DNA of 64,000 bases from Petrolisthes cinctipes (Eukaryota; Arthropoda; Malacostraca; Decapoda; Porcellanidae). The notes beneath the pieces are model-generated. The model ran no database searches. It was not told the origin of the DNA and saw nothing but the letters and a program-made list of their open reading frames with translations. Shown one piece after another: positions 43,502 to 53,334 of this stretch (position 1 is its first letter; every line of letters begins with the position of its first letter). The DNA lies in the NCBI GenBank assembly GCA_033782935.1, contig JAWQEG010000409.1:107501-171500 (forward strand), given 5' to 3'. A program made the translations under genes and the position numbers.

Positions 43502-46339
43502 ATGATATACTCAAATGTAGATGGCATTGTATCTAAATTAACTGAAATTAAAGATGTTATACAAGAAGAAAAACCACAGATAATATGCTTCACAGAAACT
43601 AAGTTAAATAATAAAATAACAAATGATGTATTTAACCTGTGTGAATACAACATATGGAGAAAAGATAGAGTAGGAAAAAATGGAGGTGGAGTAATGATTT
43701 TAACCCATAAAAATTTAAAGGTAAACCAAACAGAATTACAGGTATCAGATAAAGTTGAATTAATAGCAGTAGATATTATAACACCAGAAGAAGTAATTAC
43801 TGTTGCTACATTATATATGCCACCAAAGACAAGAACATGGGATAATAATGAATATTTAGAACTAATAAATTTCACAGAGAAGAACCTCAAAGAAATGTTA
43901 CAAAGGATGGAAGACAAATCTCAAAGGTTAATATTAACAGGAGACTTTAACACCAATATAGATTGGAGAAATTATGAAGCAAAGGCAACAGAAAACCAAT
44001 GGAATAGTAAATTACTAGATTTAATTCAAGACTTCTTGTTAACGCAACATATTACTAATAATACAAGAATAAGAGGAACTGATGAAGCATCACTATTAGA
44101 CTTAATATTTACTAGAAATGAAAATGAAATTAATAATATAGAATATAAACCACCATTAGGAAAAAGTGATCATGTTGTAATAAAATGGGATTTCATAATA
44201 TCATATGATATAGTAGAAGTCCAAGATAAACCAAACAAAATACAAAACTTTAAAAAAGGAAACTACAATGAATTAAAAAAGTATTTCAGAAATATTAATT
44301 GGAACGAAATGATAGACGTTGATAACATAAATGATCAATATTCAAATATTTGCAAAATATATCAGGATGGAGTGAATAAATACATCCCAAACAAGAAACC
44401 ACAAACTAACAGAATCAAACAATGGTTTAATGGCAAATGTATAGAAGCCAAGAAAAAGAGAGACACCTTATGGAACAGATTCAGAAGACATGGAAGTGAA
44501 AGAACATATAATAAATATAAAAGTGTAAGAAATGAATATACCAAGATAAGAAGAGAAGCCCAAGTGGAATACCAAAAAGATATTATTAATAAAAGTAAGG
44601 AACAACCAAAACTATTCTACAGTTACATCAAAAGTAAAACAAAAATAAAGGACAAAATTCAAAACATAATGGATGAAGGAAAAATATATACAGAAGAAAA
44701 AGAAATTTGTGAAATATTAAATACAAAATTTCAGTCGGTATTCACTAAAGAAAATGTATTCACACCAGAAGAAAATACGAACACAAACACGTATGAACTA
44801 AAAGAGTTTGAGGTGAGCAGATTAGAAATAGAGAAAGAGTTAGAAGCTGTGGATAAAACTAAAGCAAGTGGACCTGATGAAATTTCATGTTGGGTATTAA
44901 AAGAATGTGCTAAAGAACTAAGTAAGCCATTATTTATAATATTTCAAAACTCATTACAACAAGGAAAATTACCAGAAAGTTGGAAGCAAGCAAATATAGT
45001 CCCATTATTTAAGAAAAGAAATAGACAAGACCCACTTAACTATAGACCAGTATCACTAACAAGTGTAGTATGTAAAATTATGGAAAAAATTATAAGAAAA
45101 AATTGGGTTGAACACCTGGAGAAAAATGATATGATAACAGAGAGACAATTTGGGTTTAGGAAGGAAAGATCATGTGTTACAAACTTACTAAGTTACTATA
45201 CGAGAATATCAGAAAAAATACAAGAAAGAGAAGGATGGGTGGATAGTATTTACCTAGACTTTAAAAAAGCCTTTGACAGAGTTCCACACAAAAGACTTAT
45301 ATGGAAATTACAACATAAAGGAGGAGTGAACGGAAAACTACTAAAATGGATGGAAGATTTCCTTGAAGGAAGAAAAATGAGAACAGTACTAAGAGGGAAC
45401 TATTCTCCATGGCTGAAGGTGATAAGTGGAGTTCCTCAAGGCTCAGTATTGGCACCAATAATGTTCTTAATATATATAAATGATATAGAAGTAAATAGTA
45501 CAGATGGCACTTACATGAATATGTTTGCTGATGATGCAAAGGTACAAAGAACAATTAATAATGAAGACTGCTGTAAAAAGTTACAAGATGACTTGGACAA
45601 AATGGTAGAGTGGAGTAATAAATGGCAGATGGAGTTTAATGCAGATAAATGTCATGTTATAAAGTTTGGAAAAAGTGAGAAAAGACCAAATTGGCAATAC
45701 AAACTTGGAAACAAAATATTAAATGAAGCAGAGAAAGAAAGAGACTTAGGGGTAATGATAAATAAGAAATTAACACCAGATGATCATATAAATGAAAAAG
45801 TGAGAAGCATGTATGCATTGTTAGCAAATATGAGAGTGGCCTTCACTTATATAGATGAAGAAATGGTCAAGAAAATAATAACATCCTTTATAAGGCCTAC
45901 CTTAGAATATGCTGCAGTAGTATGGAACCCACATTTAAAGAAACATATCACTAAATTAGAAAAAGTACAAAGAGCAGCAACAAGATGGCTACCAAGTCTA
46001 AGAGAACTAAGCTATGAAGAAAGACTAAAGAAACTAAAATTACCTAAACTAGAAGAAAGACGAAAGAGAGGAGATATGATTATGGTTTACAAATGTGTCA
46101 CAGAAAAAGAAAAGATAGATATAGATAACTTATGTCAACAAGGAATACCTACAATGAGAGGACACAGTAAGAAATTAATTAAAAGAAGAGGAGATAAAGA
46201 TGTACAGAAATATAGCTTTCCAAATAGAGTAATAGACGAATGGAACAAATTACCAGAAGTGGTGTGTGTCAAAAACATACATAACTTTAAAGAAAAATAT
46301 GATAATTGTGATTTAAAATACGGGACATTACGAGCTTGA
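43502..46339 (+). CDS. LINE ORF2 protein: endonuclease and reverse transcriptase
   Basis: 945 residues without interruption. Endonuclease motifs: YSNVDGI at the start, CFTETKLN (about 34), LYMPPKT (about 102), LTGDFNTNIDW (about 145), DLIFTRNE and GKSDHVVIKWD (about 222). RT motifs: KASGPDEIS (about 455), NYRPVSLTSVVCKIMEK (about 516), RQFGFRKERSC (about 553), YLDFKKAFDRVPHKRL (about 585), SGVPQGSVLAPIMF (about 643) and FADDAKV (about 676). C-terminal LINE motifs: ERDLGVMI, IRPTLEYAAVVWNPH and LERVQRAAT-like EKVQRAATRWLP. These catalyse target-primed reverse transcription. The FADD box and the catalytic endonuclease residues that I can check are present. It may be competent if transcribed. 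Clade (CR1/L2/Rex1) is inferred. Confidence 0.9.
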   Translation: MIYSNVDGIVSKLTEIKDVIQEEKPQIICFTETKLNNKITNDVFNLCEYNIWRKDRVGKNGGGVMILTHKNLKVNQTELQVSDKVELIAVDIITPEEVITVATLYMPPKTRTWDNNEYLELINFTEKNLKEMLQRMEDKSQRLILTGDFNTNIDWRNYEAKATENQWNSKLLDLIQDFLLTQHITNNTRIRGTDEASLLDLIFTRNENEINNIEYKPPLGKSDHVVIKWDFIISYDIVEVQDKPNKIQNFKKGNYNELKKYFRNINWNEMIDVDNINDQYSNICKIYQDGVNKYIPNKKPQTNRIKQWFNGKCIEAKKKRDTLWNRFRRHGSERTYNKYKSVRNEYTKIRREAQVEYQKDIINKSKEQPKLFYSYIKSKTKIKDKIQNIMDEGKIYTEEKEICEILNTKFQSVFTKENVFTPEENTNTNTYELKEFEVSRLEIEKELEAVDKTKASGPDEISCWVLKECAKELSKPLFIIFQNSLQQGKLPESWKQANIVPLFKKRNRQDPLNYRPVSLTSVVCKIMEKIIRKNWVEHLEKNDMITERQFGFRKERSCVTNLLSYYTRISEKIQEREGWVDSIYLDFKKAFDRVPHKRLIWKLQHKGGVNGKLLKWMEDFLEGRKMRTVLRGNYSPWLKVISGVPQGSVLAPIMFLIYINDIEVNSTDGTYMNMFADDAKVQRTINNEDCCKKLQDDLDKMVEWSNKWQMEFNADKCHVIKFGKSEKRPNWQYKLGNKILNEAEKERDLGVMINKKLTPDDHINEKVRSMYALLANMRVAFTYIDEEMVKKIITSFIRPTLEYAAVVWNPHLKKHITKLEKVQRAATRWLPSLRELSYEERLKKLKLPKLEERRKRGDMIMVYKCVTEKEKIDIDNLCQQGIPTMRGHSKKLIKRRGDKDVQKYSFPNRVIDEWNKLPEVVCVKNIHNFKEKYDNCDLKYGTLRA

Positions 46340-46387
46340 CTCAATCCTGTAAAGATACAAATAGGTAAGTACAAATAGGTAAGTACA

Positions 46388-48120
46388 AGAAGGCTTATTC
46401 CCCTATAGCTACCACACTCACCCCTACTCCCCTTTCCCTTAAAAAGAGGCACAATTATGACTCTCCTCGAATCCTCTGGTATCTCTCCCTAACTCCAGGC
46501 CAATGTGCATATGTGCAACATTCACTCCACCACCACCTCCTCCCCACACTTTATTCTATCCACCCCCGGGGCCTTTCCCATCTTCAACTTTCCTATTGCT
46601 TTCCTAACCTCTTCCCTTTCTAATTCTCCCTGTACACCCTGTCGTCTACCACCTGCTTCCATCCCCATGCATGTCACCACAGCCTACCCTCATTCATTAA
46701 ATGATCAAAATGCCTCTTCCACACTTCCACTCACAGTGACACTATCCTCTCTCTTCATTCTCAAACTACCAGACTTTTCTTCTTCTCTTTCTCTTTTAAC
46801 CTCCTTCCAGAATAATTTCTTGTTTTCTCTAACCTTCTCACTCAGTTTCCTACCAAACTCCTCATCCACTCTCCTTTTACTCTCACTTGCCTCTTACATA
46901 CATTGTATTTTCTCTTCCACCTCTCCTTCACCTCTTCTGACACATTCCTCTGTAATGTTCTCCTATAAGCCTTCCTTTTCTTCTCTACTGCATTTTTCAC
47001 TTCTTGTGACCCTTTCTTGCCCCTCTTCTGTGTCTTGTATCCCACTACCTCAGCTGCTGTCCTCATCACTAGTGTCTTGGAACATTTCATACACATCATT
47101 CACTCCCACTCCCTCCCCTATACCCAGCCTTGCATCCTCCAGGACCTCACCCACCCTCCTCTAATATACCTATCTATACTCAATGTCATTCAATCTTCCA
47201 CTTGCCACCTCCCTCTTGTTCTCCCCTTCATCCCTCCTACTATACTGTACTCCCATTTTGCTCTGACCCTAATCCTTGCCAACACCGCATAGTGGTCAGA
47301 GCACTGAAACATTCATCTCACCACTCTAGCATCCGTCACATTTTTCCTTATCCTTCCATCAACAGCTATGTAATCTATCAAACTCATCTGCTCTCCCCTT
47401 TCATCTCTCCTCTTCCATGTGTACCTGTGGATTAGCCTGTGCTTGAAGCAGGTGTTGGCAAGGAACAACTCCCTCTCAACAAACACATCCACCAGGCACT
47501 CACCATTTTCATTTACTCCATTCACATCTCACTTGCCAACTACATTTCCTATTCTCTCACTTCCTACCTTCCCATTCATATCCCCCACAAGCACTATCCT
47601 CCTCCCTCTTTCAAAACTTCCCAGACAGTCAATCAACTCATCCCAAAACTCTTTCATTATAATTTTTCCACCTTGGTCTGCGCATTTACTGGTGCATACA
47701 CGCAGACCCATGCATACTTCACTATATCAATCTTCCCAGTCATCCACACTATCCTTGTTCCCTTCCATCCATGCCCATCCACATCCTTCTAGATACCAAC
47801 AATGCACACCCTTCCCTTCCTCTTCCTTTACACTTTTCATCCAAACCAGCCCATATCACGCCTCCTTTCATTCCTTATCATAATGCACTCTTCCCTCCCT
47901 CCCAACACTCTTCCACCCCCCATCCTTTCATGTGTTTCAGACATCCCACACACATCTATTTTACTTCTCCTTTTCACCTTGTTCACCATTCCATTCACAT
48001 TAATTGCTACCACTCAAACATTCTTTCCCTTTCCAGACTGGAGACCCATTTTACATGGTATTTTGTCCCTCCTATTATTCTGATTTCATTTTTCCACCCT
48101 TGGCTCTGGAGACCCCACCC
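46388..48120 (-). pseudogene. RTE-like LINE family C, endonuclease, linker and start of RT
   Basis: Read from 48120 down, frames show FWDELIDCLGSFERGRRIVLVGDMN (endonuclease GDMNG motif near 47600), then RGEQMSLIDYIAVDGRI and an SDH motif near 47310. A basic linker follows (TAAEVVGYKTQKRGKKGSQE near 47030), then RT fingers text (PLFKGKGSRGECGSYRGISLL near 46400). Frameshifts and stops break it. It is cut at 46388 by the CR1-like LINE, and its continuation is at 41985-42173. Confidence 0.75.
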
Positions 48121-48291
48121 ACTGAAAAATGGAAAGTAGGGTATTGATGGTAAGGAAGAATTGCAACATTAGTGCATTTGTCATTGTATTTATGACAATA
48201 AGGAAATATTTCAGTAAAAATATTCTTAACCAAGGTACTCACCGGCTCTTTACCATTACAAAATCCTCATTAATAGTCACCCTTTGACTGG

Positions 48292-48391
48292 TCATTACAG
48301 TAAACCCTCGCTAAGTCGGACCCTCGTAAGTTGGATATCGGATAATTCAGAAACCATCAATGTCTCAGATACTTATCTACAACTCGGATGT
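48292..48391 (+). mobile_element. Tigger/pogo-like terminal fragment
   Basis: TACAGTAAACCCTCGCTAAG starts a segment with 'gtcggac' and 'gttggata' repeats typical of Tigger-like termini. It is interrupted at 48391 by a second related terminus. Confidence 0.5.
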
Positions 48392-48818
48392 ACAGTTAAA
48401 CCTCGACGTAACGGACCCCGATGCAACGGATTTTGGATGCAACGGACACAATCCACTGGAGAAATTTTTTAAAAATTTGTCTGAATTTTGGGTCCGAATG
48501 TTTAAAACTCCCGCCCGGGTGAAACGTACCGAGACCGCTACTTGAGTTTTTGTCCGCTTGGCGGTGCGGGTGTTTTGTTTTGTTTACAAGCGTGGGTTTG
48601 ACTGGTTATGTTTCGCTACATCTCTTTCTTGTTTTCATTATATTTTGCAGTGTTGCATTATTTGTTTGGTCCCCTGTGTTCTACATTATCACTATGGCAC
48701 CTATAGAGAAAAGAAAGTGTGTGAATCTGAGCATTGCTGATAAATTAGAACTTATTAAGAAGTTAGAAGCTGGTGTTTCTGTGTCTGGTGTCCATTATAT
48801 TTTTTACATTATACAGTA
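48392..48818 (+). pseudogene. Tigger/pogo-like transposon, 5' end with truncated transposase
   Basis: Starts with terminal-repeat text CAGTTAAACCTCGACGTAAC and a second related repeat inside (about 48420-48450). Then a leader and a Met at 48694: MAPIEKRKCVNLSIADKLEL followed by IKKLEAGVSVSGV, which is the CENP-B-type N-terminal helix-turn-helix of pogo/Tigger transposases. Homology stops after about 35 residues (48798) and the DDE domain is missing. The first terminus upstream (48292) suggests a second element in tandem or nested. Confidence 0.65.
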
Positions 48819-48937
48819 GGTACATTATTTACACATCATTACATACCTATTTATGTATATATATCTGTATTTTGGGTTAATGTTTGTACATTTGTACATT
48901 TCTTCGTACCCCCCCCCCCTAAAAATTCACATCACTG

Positions 48938-49096
48938 GGTCAATAGACACCCTACAGATCCATCATCAACAGTCAACTCCATGGATATCCTTGCATATGA
49001 TGGCGTGGTGCCAATACAATGACTTCACAGACAAATTATAGAGTCATCGTATCGGTACCGCACCATCAACACCATGAATATTATTGTATATGGGCC
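48938..49096. repeat. Palindromic MITE, family B
   Basis: Begins 'ctgggtcaatagacacc', contains 'cgtatcggtaccgcacc' and ends 'attgtatatgggccac'. Confidence 0.65.
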
Positions 49097-49099
49097 ACT

Positions 49100-50590
49100 G
49101 GTTGATTCTATCTATAGCTCTGATGCCTCACTCTCTCCGGGAACTCCCCCCCAAGGGGGTGGCCATGGCAGAAGTGCCTCCAGTTTTCTCTGTTCCAACA
49201 CTCCCTCCTTACTTGGTCAGGCCCTACTCTGCCCCTCACGTTTCTCTCCCTTACATACTCTTCCACTCTGTTCTGCCATCTAACCGGAGGTCTGCCTCTC
49301 ACACCAGGTCCCACAACTTCACTTCCATACACCTACTTTACAAACTCCTCACCTTACATTCTCTCTACATGTCCAAACCACCTCAGTGTATTACGCTTCA
49401 CTCTCTCAACCACTCCACACTCGATACCAATTGCCTTCTCACTCATACCACATCTCTCATACACACTCTCATTACTCTCTCCATCCCACCTAGTAAGTCA
49501 ACATGCAACTCTCAAGTAACTCATTTCCACAGCACCTATTCTAGACTGTTAAGCCCTACCTGTAGGCAGGATTATACTATTTTGTAGTCCCCTTTCCACT
49601 TCCATACTCACACTTCAACCCTTCATAATCCTCCCCAGTTAATCTATGACCTGTCTACCCCTCACTGCTCTCTCCCTAATTTCTCCTTCCATACTTCCAT
49701 GTTTACATATTGTAGAACTGTACCCAGGTACTTAAACTCCTTCACTTCCTCCATCCTCTCACCCTCTAGAGTTATCTCACACTTAGTCCCAGTTGGTACT
49801 CCCACTCTGTACGGTGTGGCAAAGTCATCACTTCAGTTTCTGCCCTCTCAAATACCATCACTTTACTTTTCCCAACATTCACCTTCAGTTTCCTTCGTTT
49901 ACACACAGACTGAAACTCATCCACCACCCTCTGTAACTCCCTTTCACTCTCAGCCATCAACACAGTGTCATCTGCAAATAAACTTGCTACCAAGGACCAA
50001 TTTACTTCATTCACTGTCAGTTTTGCCCCCAGGCCATTCACTTTGGCCTTCATCTCTCTCATACAACCATCCATATAATATATTGAACAGCCATAGTGAC
50101 ATAAAAACCCTTGTCTCAGCCGTACACTAATATTATAACTCTCACTTAGATCACCCTCTACCCACACACATGCTTTTGCCTCTGCATAAAAGGCCTTAAT
50201 GCCTTTCAGCAAAGACCCCCCCCCCCCCCACACACACCATAAATCCTCAACACTTCTGTCACAGCTGTCCTATCAACCCTATCGTATGCCTTCTCCAAGT
50301 CCATGAAGGCAGCATACAACTTCCTACCCTTCCCAATATATTTCTCCACTATTGATTTTAATGCAAATACCTGGTCCACACATCCTCTACTCTTTCTGAA
50401 CCCTCCCTGCTCCTCACTAACTTTATTCCCTGTTACTTCAATCAGTCTTTCAGTAAGAACCTTCCCATACACCTTCCCCAGTACACTAAGAAGGCTTATT
50501 CCCCTATAGCTACCACACTCATCCTTACTCCCCTTCCCCTTAAACAAAGTCACAATTATGGCTCTCCTCCAATCCTCTGGCACCTCTCCC
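49100..50590 (-). pseudogene. RTE-like LINE family C, RT to 3' end, in a BBS1 intron
   Basis: From 50583 the minus strand reads [59 protein letters not shown] and YAAFMDLEKAYDRVDR. A C-run near 50220 breaks the frame, then VRLRQGF, FADDTVLMAESERELQR and KLKVNVGKSKVMVFER follow. Near 49300 the family 3' end appears (GRPPVRWQNRVEEYV; WRHFCHGHPLGGEF). It is 5'-truncated exactly where RT begins and starts about 35 bp downstream of the BBS1 exon donor. It is inactive because of the frame breaks. Confidence 0.8.
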
Positions 50591-50623
50591 TGGTTGATCT
50601 GAAGTCATATTCACTCCACTTAC

Positions 50624-50755
50624 ACTATTAAGAATGGTGAAGGCCTCAGGGTCAAGAATAAAGATGTTTGCACTCTCAGTTCCCAAAACCAAGCAGGAGA
50701 TGGCATCATCCTCAGCGTGACTCTTCTTCAATGTGGAGAAACAAGTCACAACAGT
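50624..50755 (-). CDS. BBS1: BBS1, exon encoding the 'CLVLGTES...DPEAFTIL' segment
   Basis: BBS1 is a beta-propeller subunit of the BBSome, which moves membrane cargo in cilia. The exon is 132 bp (44 codons, phase 0 at both ends). Acceptor TTGAATTTCAG, donor GTAAGT. It encodes [20 protein letters not shown] and DPEAFTIL, closely matching vertebrate BBS1 in the propeller region. It is the last BBS1 exon seen on the 3' side. The next exon should lie at lower coordinates but was not found before the LINE at 49100-50590 or beyond it. The first 20 bp of the exon plus the acceptor recur three times upstream (see the 50824-51016 repeat). Confidence 0.85.
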
Positions 50756-51016
50756 CTGAAATTCAATGTGGAAATAAGTGGGTAACTCAACATTGCAACT
50801 TGAATAAATTTGAGAAACAGGTACCAACAGTCTGCAGCACAATGTGGAAGTAAGCAAGCAAGTCACTCAACATTGTTGCTTGGGAAAACATTGAAAAACG
50901 AGTCACAACAGTCTGCAACACAATGGAAAAACAAGCATGCAGATCACTGAACTCTTAAGATTGGAATAAAATAGAGAAACAAGTCACATCAGTCTGTAAC
51001 TCAGTGTTGAAGCAAA
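50756..51016 (-). repeat. Tandem repeat of about 80 bp carrying copies of a BBS1 acceptor and exon start
   Basis: Copies of the acceptor plus ACTGTTGTGACTTG-type exon start have their splice points at 50755 (real exon), 50831, 50912 and 50993, spaced 76, 81 and 81 bp. Every copy keeps a pyrimidine-containing stretch and CAG. Confidence 0.85.
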
Positions 51017-51036
51017 CAAATAGGACACTAAATATT

Positions 51037-51138
<102 letters not shown>

Positions 51139-51146
51139 AGACTGAC

Positions 51147-51320
51147 CTGACGTTTGAGCAGGAATCCCTTGTGCTGTTCGAGGAAAGTGAGTTGTGAGGC
51201 GTGGTCGTGACACATGAGAAAGCGTTGCGAGCGTGTTGTCAGCCCACACTCGCCTACTTCTTGTCTCAGTGAGTCCAGAATTTCATACAGCATACTCACA
51301 TCAAGCAGTTCGTCTCGTGC
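51147..51320 (-). CDS. BBS1: BBS1, exon encoding 'ARDELLDVSMLYEIL...FLLKRQ'
   Basis: 174 bp, 58 codons, phase 0 at both ends. Acceptor CTCTGTCTCCCCCAG, donor GTCAGT. It encodes ARDELLDVSMLYEILDSLRQ, TTRSQRFLMC and FLEQHKGFLLKRQ, corresponding to the helical stretch between propeller strands in vertebrate BBS1 (there ending NSIKRQ). Neighbouring exons are at 51605-51707 upstream and 50624-50755 downstream. A TA microsatellite sits just after the donor and could interfere with splice-site recognition if it expands. Confidence 0.8.
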
Positions 51321-51379
51321 CTGGGGGAGACAGAGTTGGGATGTCAGCACAGATGTTCTTGCATACAACCCTTAGAATC

Positions 51380-51600
51380 ATCAACATTATAAACAGCATT
51401 AATTCTACAGTCAACTTAGAATCCATCTGTGGCAGCTAATCTTCCTCTTATGGAGAGATTGGATCCTGAAGTGAATTCAAGGTTATGTATGTTTTAGATT
51501 CTAAAGTTAAATTAAAGTTATGTATGAGGATAGGTCTATTCAAGTTGAGGCTAGATTTAGGGAAATACAAGTTAGTTATAGGCATAATGTACTTCATAAC
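51380..51600. other. BBS1 intron, unremarkable
   Basis: Non-coding. A family B end fragment ('gatgttcttgcatacaaccc') is at 51352-51372, just upstream. Confidence 0.5.
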
Positions 51601-51604
51601 TGAC

Positions 51605-51707
51605 CTGGTTCCAAGCATCAAATTCAGTGGGGTTGACCTCTAATGTTTGAAGTATGGCCTTAAGTTTTTGTAGATGTAGATGTAACTCCCAGATGCCACA
51701 GCCACAG
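51605..51707 (-). pseudogene. BBS1: BBS1, exon encoding 'VAVASGSYIYIYKNLRPYFK', frameshifted
   Basis: Acceptor TTCTTATGGCAG and donor GTCAGT are good, and the incoming phase matches the previous exon. The frame reads VAVASGSYIYIYKNLRPYFK and then meets a TAG. The remaining BBS1-like text, TLEVNPTEFDAWNQ, is in another frame and leads correctly to the next exon in phase 0. The exon is 103 bp. Relative to the vertebrate protein about four residues plus one base are missing right after PYFK. This is either a real deletion that disables the gene, a population variant, or an assembly error. The flanking exons are clean. Confidence 0.8.
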
Positions 51708-51709
51708 CT

Positions 51710-52370
51710 GCCATAAGAATCAATTGGCTTTTATAAGAAATACATTAAAAGATGGTAACAATGCTGGATAAAGACTCAGGGTGGTGTTATCAAACTACCT
51801 CTTCAAAGAAAAGGCTCTTTGTCGCTCTTTTCACATTATTTTGCAATACGAACAGTTGAGTGATGACATGTGTAGACTCCTACTTTTAAGGGTTAACAAA
51901 CCTGGGCTTGAAGCCCTTGTCAGGCTAATGTCATCACAAGTTACAAACAACTTGAAAACTGTACCACTAAATCCCATAAACATACTGGTACAGTATTTTT
52001 TTTTTTTTTTGTACTCCAATTTTATATAGACACAAGCTGAATGATCCATAAAAGTTTGCTTTGCAGAAAAAAAATCACTTTCTAAGACTTCCCAAACTTT
52101 CAAGAAGTTAGTATTCATTACCACAGAAGTACTATGATCAAAAGTAGCAATGTTATTTCAACTGACATAGAGTGTGCGTGTGTACTAATCCTGCTGTTTT
52201 GTGTCTTTCCTAAATGCTCTTGAAAAAACATTACTATTCTTTTATTATATTATTTGTTATTAGATTAACCTAGAAAAAAATATTCTCTTCCCTGATCTCT
52301 TAAATATTACTGTACAGGTTTTTTAAAATCTTTTTGACGTTGCTATTTTGAGGTGCCGAGCCAAACTGAC
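51710..52370. other. BBS1 intron with hairpin-repeat half
   Basis: 51785-51840 ('caaactacctcttcaaagaa') is half of the hairpin repeat at 5232-5345. A T run (about 14) is at 51995. No gene is seen. Confidence 0.5.
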
Positions 52371-52470
52371 CTGGTACACGAGGCTCTGTGGTGTCCATAT
52401 GGAAGGTAATCACTCCAGTGGGAAGGTCAATCAATGTGTTCTCTGACATCAAGTTGGTCCCTTTGTATAC
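52371..52470 (-). CDS. BBS1: BBS1, exon encoding 'VYKGTNLMSENTLIDLP'
   Basis: 100 bp. Acceptor TGTTGTTACAG, donor GTCAGT, phase 0 in and phase 1 out (CCA G). It encodes VYKGTNLMSENTLIDLPTGV then ITFHMDTTEPRVP, nearly identical in layout to vertebrate BBS1 (YRGT.LMSENTLLDLPTG). The phase joins both neighbouring BBS1 exons (52705-52864 and 51605-51707) without adjustment. Confidence 0.9.
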
Positions 52471-52498
52471 CTGTAACAACAATCAGTTCATAACACAA

Positions 52499-52680
52499 TG
52501 GGCCATATTCAAGAACATTCAAGATTATTGAATTTAGCCCTATCCTTTTAACATATGCTCAATAAATCACTTAGTCTGTATGGTAATGAATAACAGAAGC
52601 CTCGGAAGAAACTAGGTGGTCTTCAATGAGGGACTGTATGTAAAATGAAATGGTAGATACAAGTATATCTATATTGTATA
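52499..52680. repeat. Dispersed repeat in a BBS1 intron
   Basis: Starts with a family B end ('gggccatattcaagaacatt') and continues as a second copy of the segment at 32190-32335. Confidence 0.6.
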
Positions 52681-52704
52681 TCCAGGATTCTACAGTATCT
52701 TTAC

Positions 52705-52864
52705 TTTGAGCTTCATGTTGTATGCTCCAGTGCCGAGGTCAGCAATGATGAGTTTAGAATCTCCATCGCCATGCAGGTCAGCGAGGGCCATACACGAGCC
52801 AAAGGTGTAGAGTGAGGCCAAGGGGTCATGATGGGCAGTCAGCCAACGCTCACTGCTGTTACTC
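52705..52864 (-). CDS. BBS1: BBS1, exon encoding 'WLTAHHDPLASLYTFGSCMA'
   Basis: Encodes SSERWLTAHHDPLASLYTFG, SCMALADLHGDGDSKLIIAD and LGTGAYNMKLK, the start of the BBS1 beta-propeller (vertebrate: WLDAHYDP...LADLHGDGE.KL). Donor GTAAAG after AAA, phase 0. The acceptor is less certain. TTTTAAG at 52866-52865 gives the coordinates used here. Human BBS1 has only about 20 residues before this point, so one short first exon with the start codon should lie upstream. It was not found between here and 64000. The exon's 5' part belongs to a 72-bp tandem repeat that continues to 53240. Confidence 0.85.
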
Positions 52865-53270
52865 CTTAAAACAATTATTACTCAATTTATTTAAGGTTAT
52901 GGTGGGCAGTCAGCCAATGCTCACTGCTGTTATGCCTCAAAACAATTGTTAATCTAGTTATTTAAGTAGATATAACACAAAAACAATATATGATACAGTG
53001 CTGTTACATCTCAAAACCATTATTACTTTAGTTAATTAAGTATAAATAACACAATAACAAAATATAAAACTGCTGTTACACCTAAAAAACATTAATTACT
53101 CTAGTTATAAAAATAGAAACACAAAAACAAAATATAATACAGTGCCATTACGCCTCAAAACCATTATTCCTTTAACTATCTAAGAGGGTTATGGTGGGCA
53201 GTCATCCCCTTCTCACTGCTGTTACACCTTAACATAATTAAAATCATTAGGCTACTCTAGTTATTTAAGG
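52850..53270 (-). repeat. 72-bp tandem repeat, six copies, including the 5' edge of a BBS1 exon
   Basis: The marker 'gctgtt' (minus AACAGC) recurs at 52855, 52926, 53000, 53072, 53144 (as 'gccatt') and 53218, spaced 71-74 bp. Copies 2 and 6 still carry exon-derived text ('ggtgggcagtca'). Copies 3-5 keep only the intron part ('cctcaaaaccattatta'). Confidence 0.85.
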
Positions 53271-53334
53271 AGAAAGCACACGCACACAAAATATATATAT
53301 ATATAAAATAGCTGGGTATTTATCTAGTATATTG

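Larger units (their letters stand above)
42174..46387 (+). mobile_element. CR1-like LINE, apparently full-length with both ORFs open
   Basis: It interrupts LINE family C between 'ccccggtacac' and 'agaaggcttattcc', sequences that are contiguous at 50470-50500. It has a leader of about 300 bp, ORF1 (42475-43491), a 10-bp gap, ORF2 (43502-46339), and a short 3' tail with two copies of 'acaaataggtaagt' (46357-46384). Short direct repeats at the 3' terminus are typical of CR1/L2-type LINEs. Intact frames indicate a recent insertion. Near the 5' end, 42235-42270 is an inverted copy of the 3' terminus. Confidence 0.85.

Noticed and set aside
46505..47900. Plus-strand frames of 90-220 residues (Ser/Pro/Leu-rich)
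   Set aside because: They are antisense shadows of the minus-strand RTE-like LINE.
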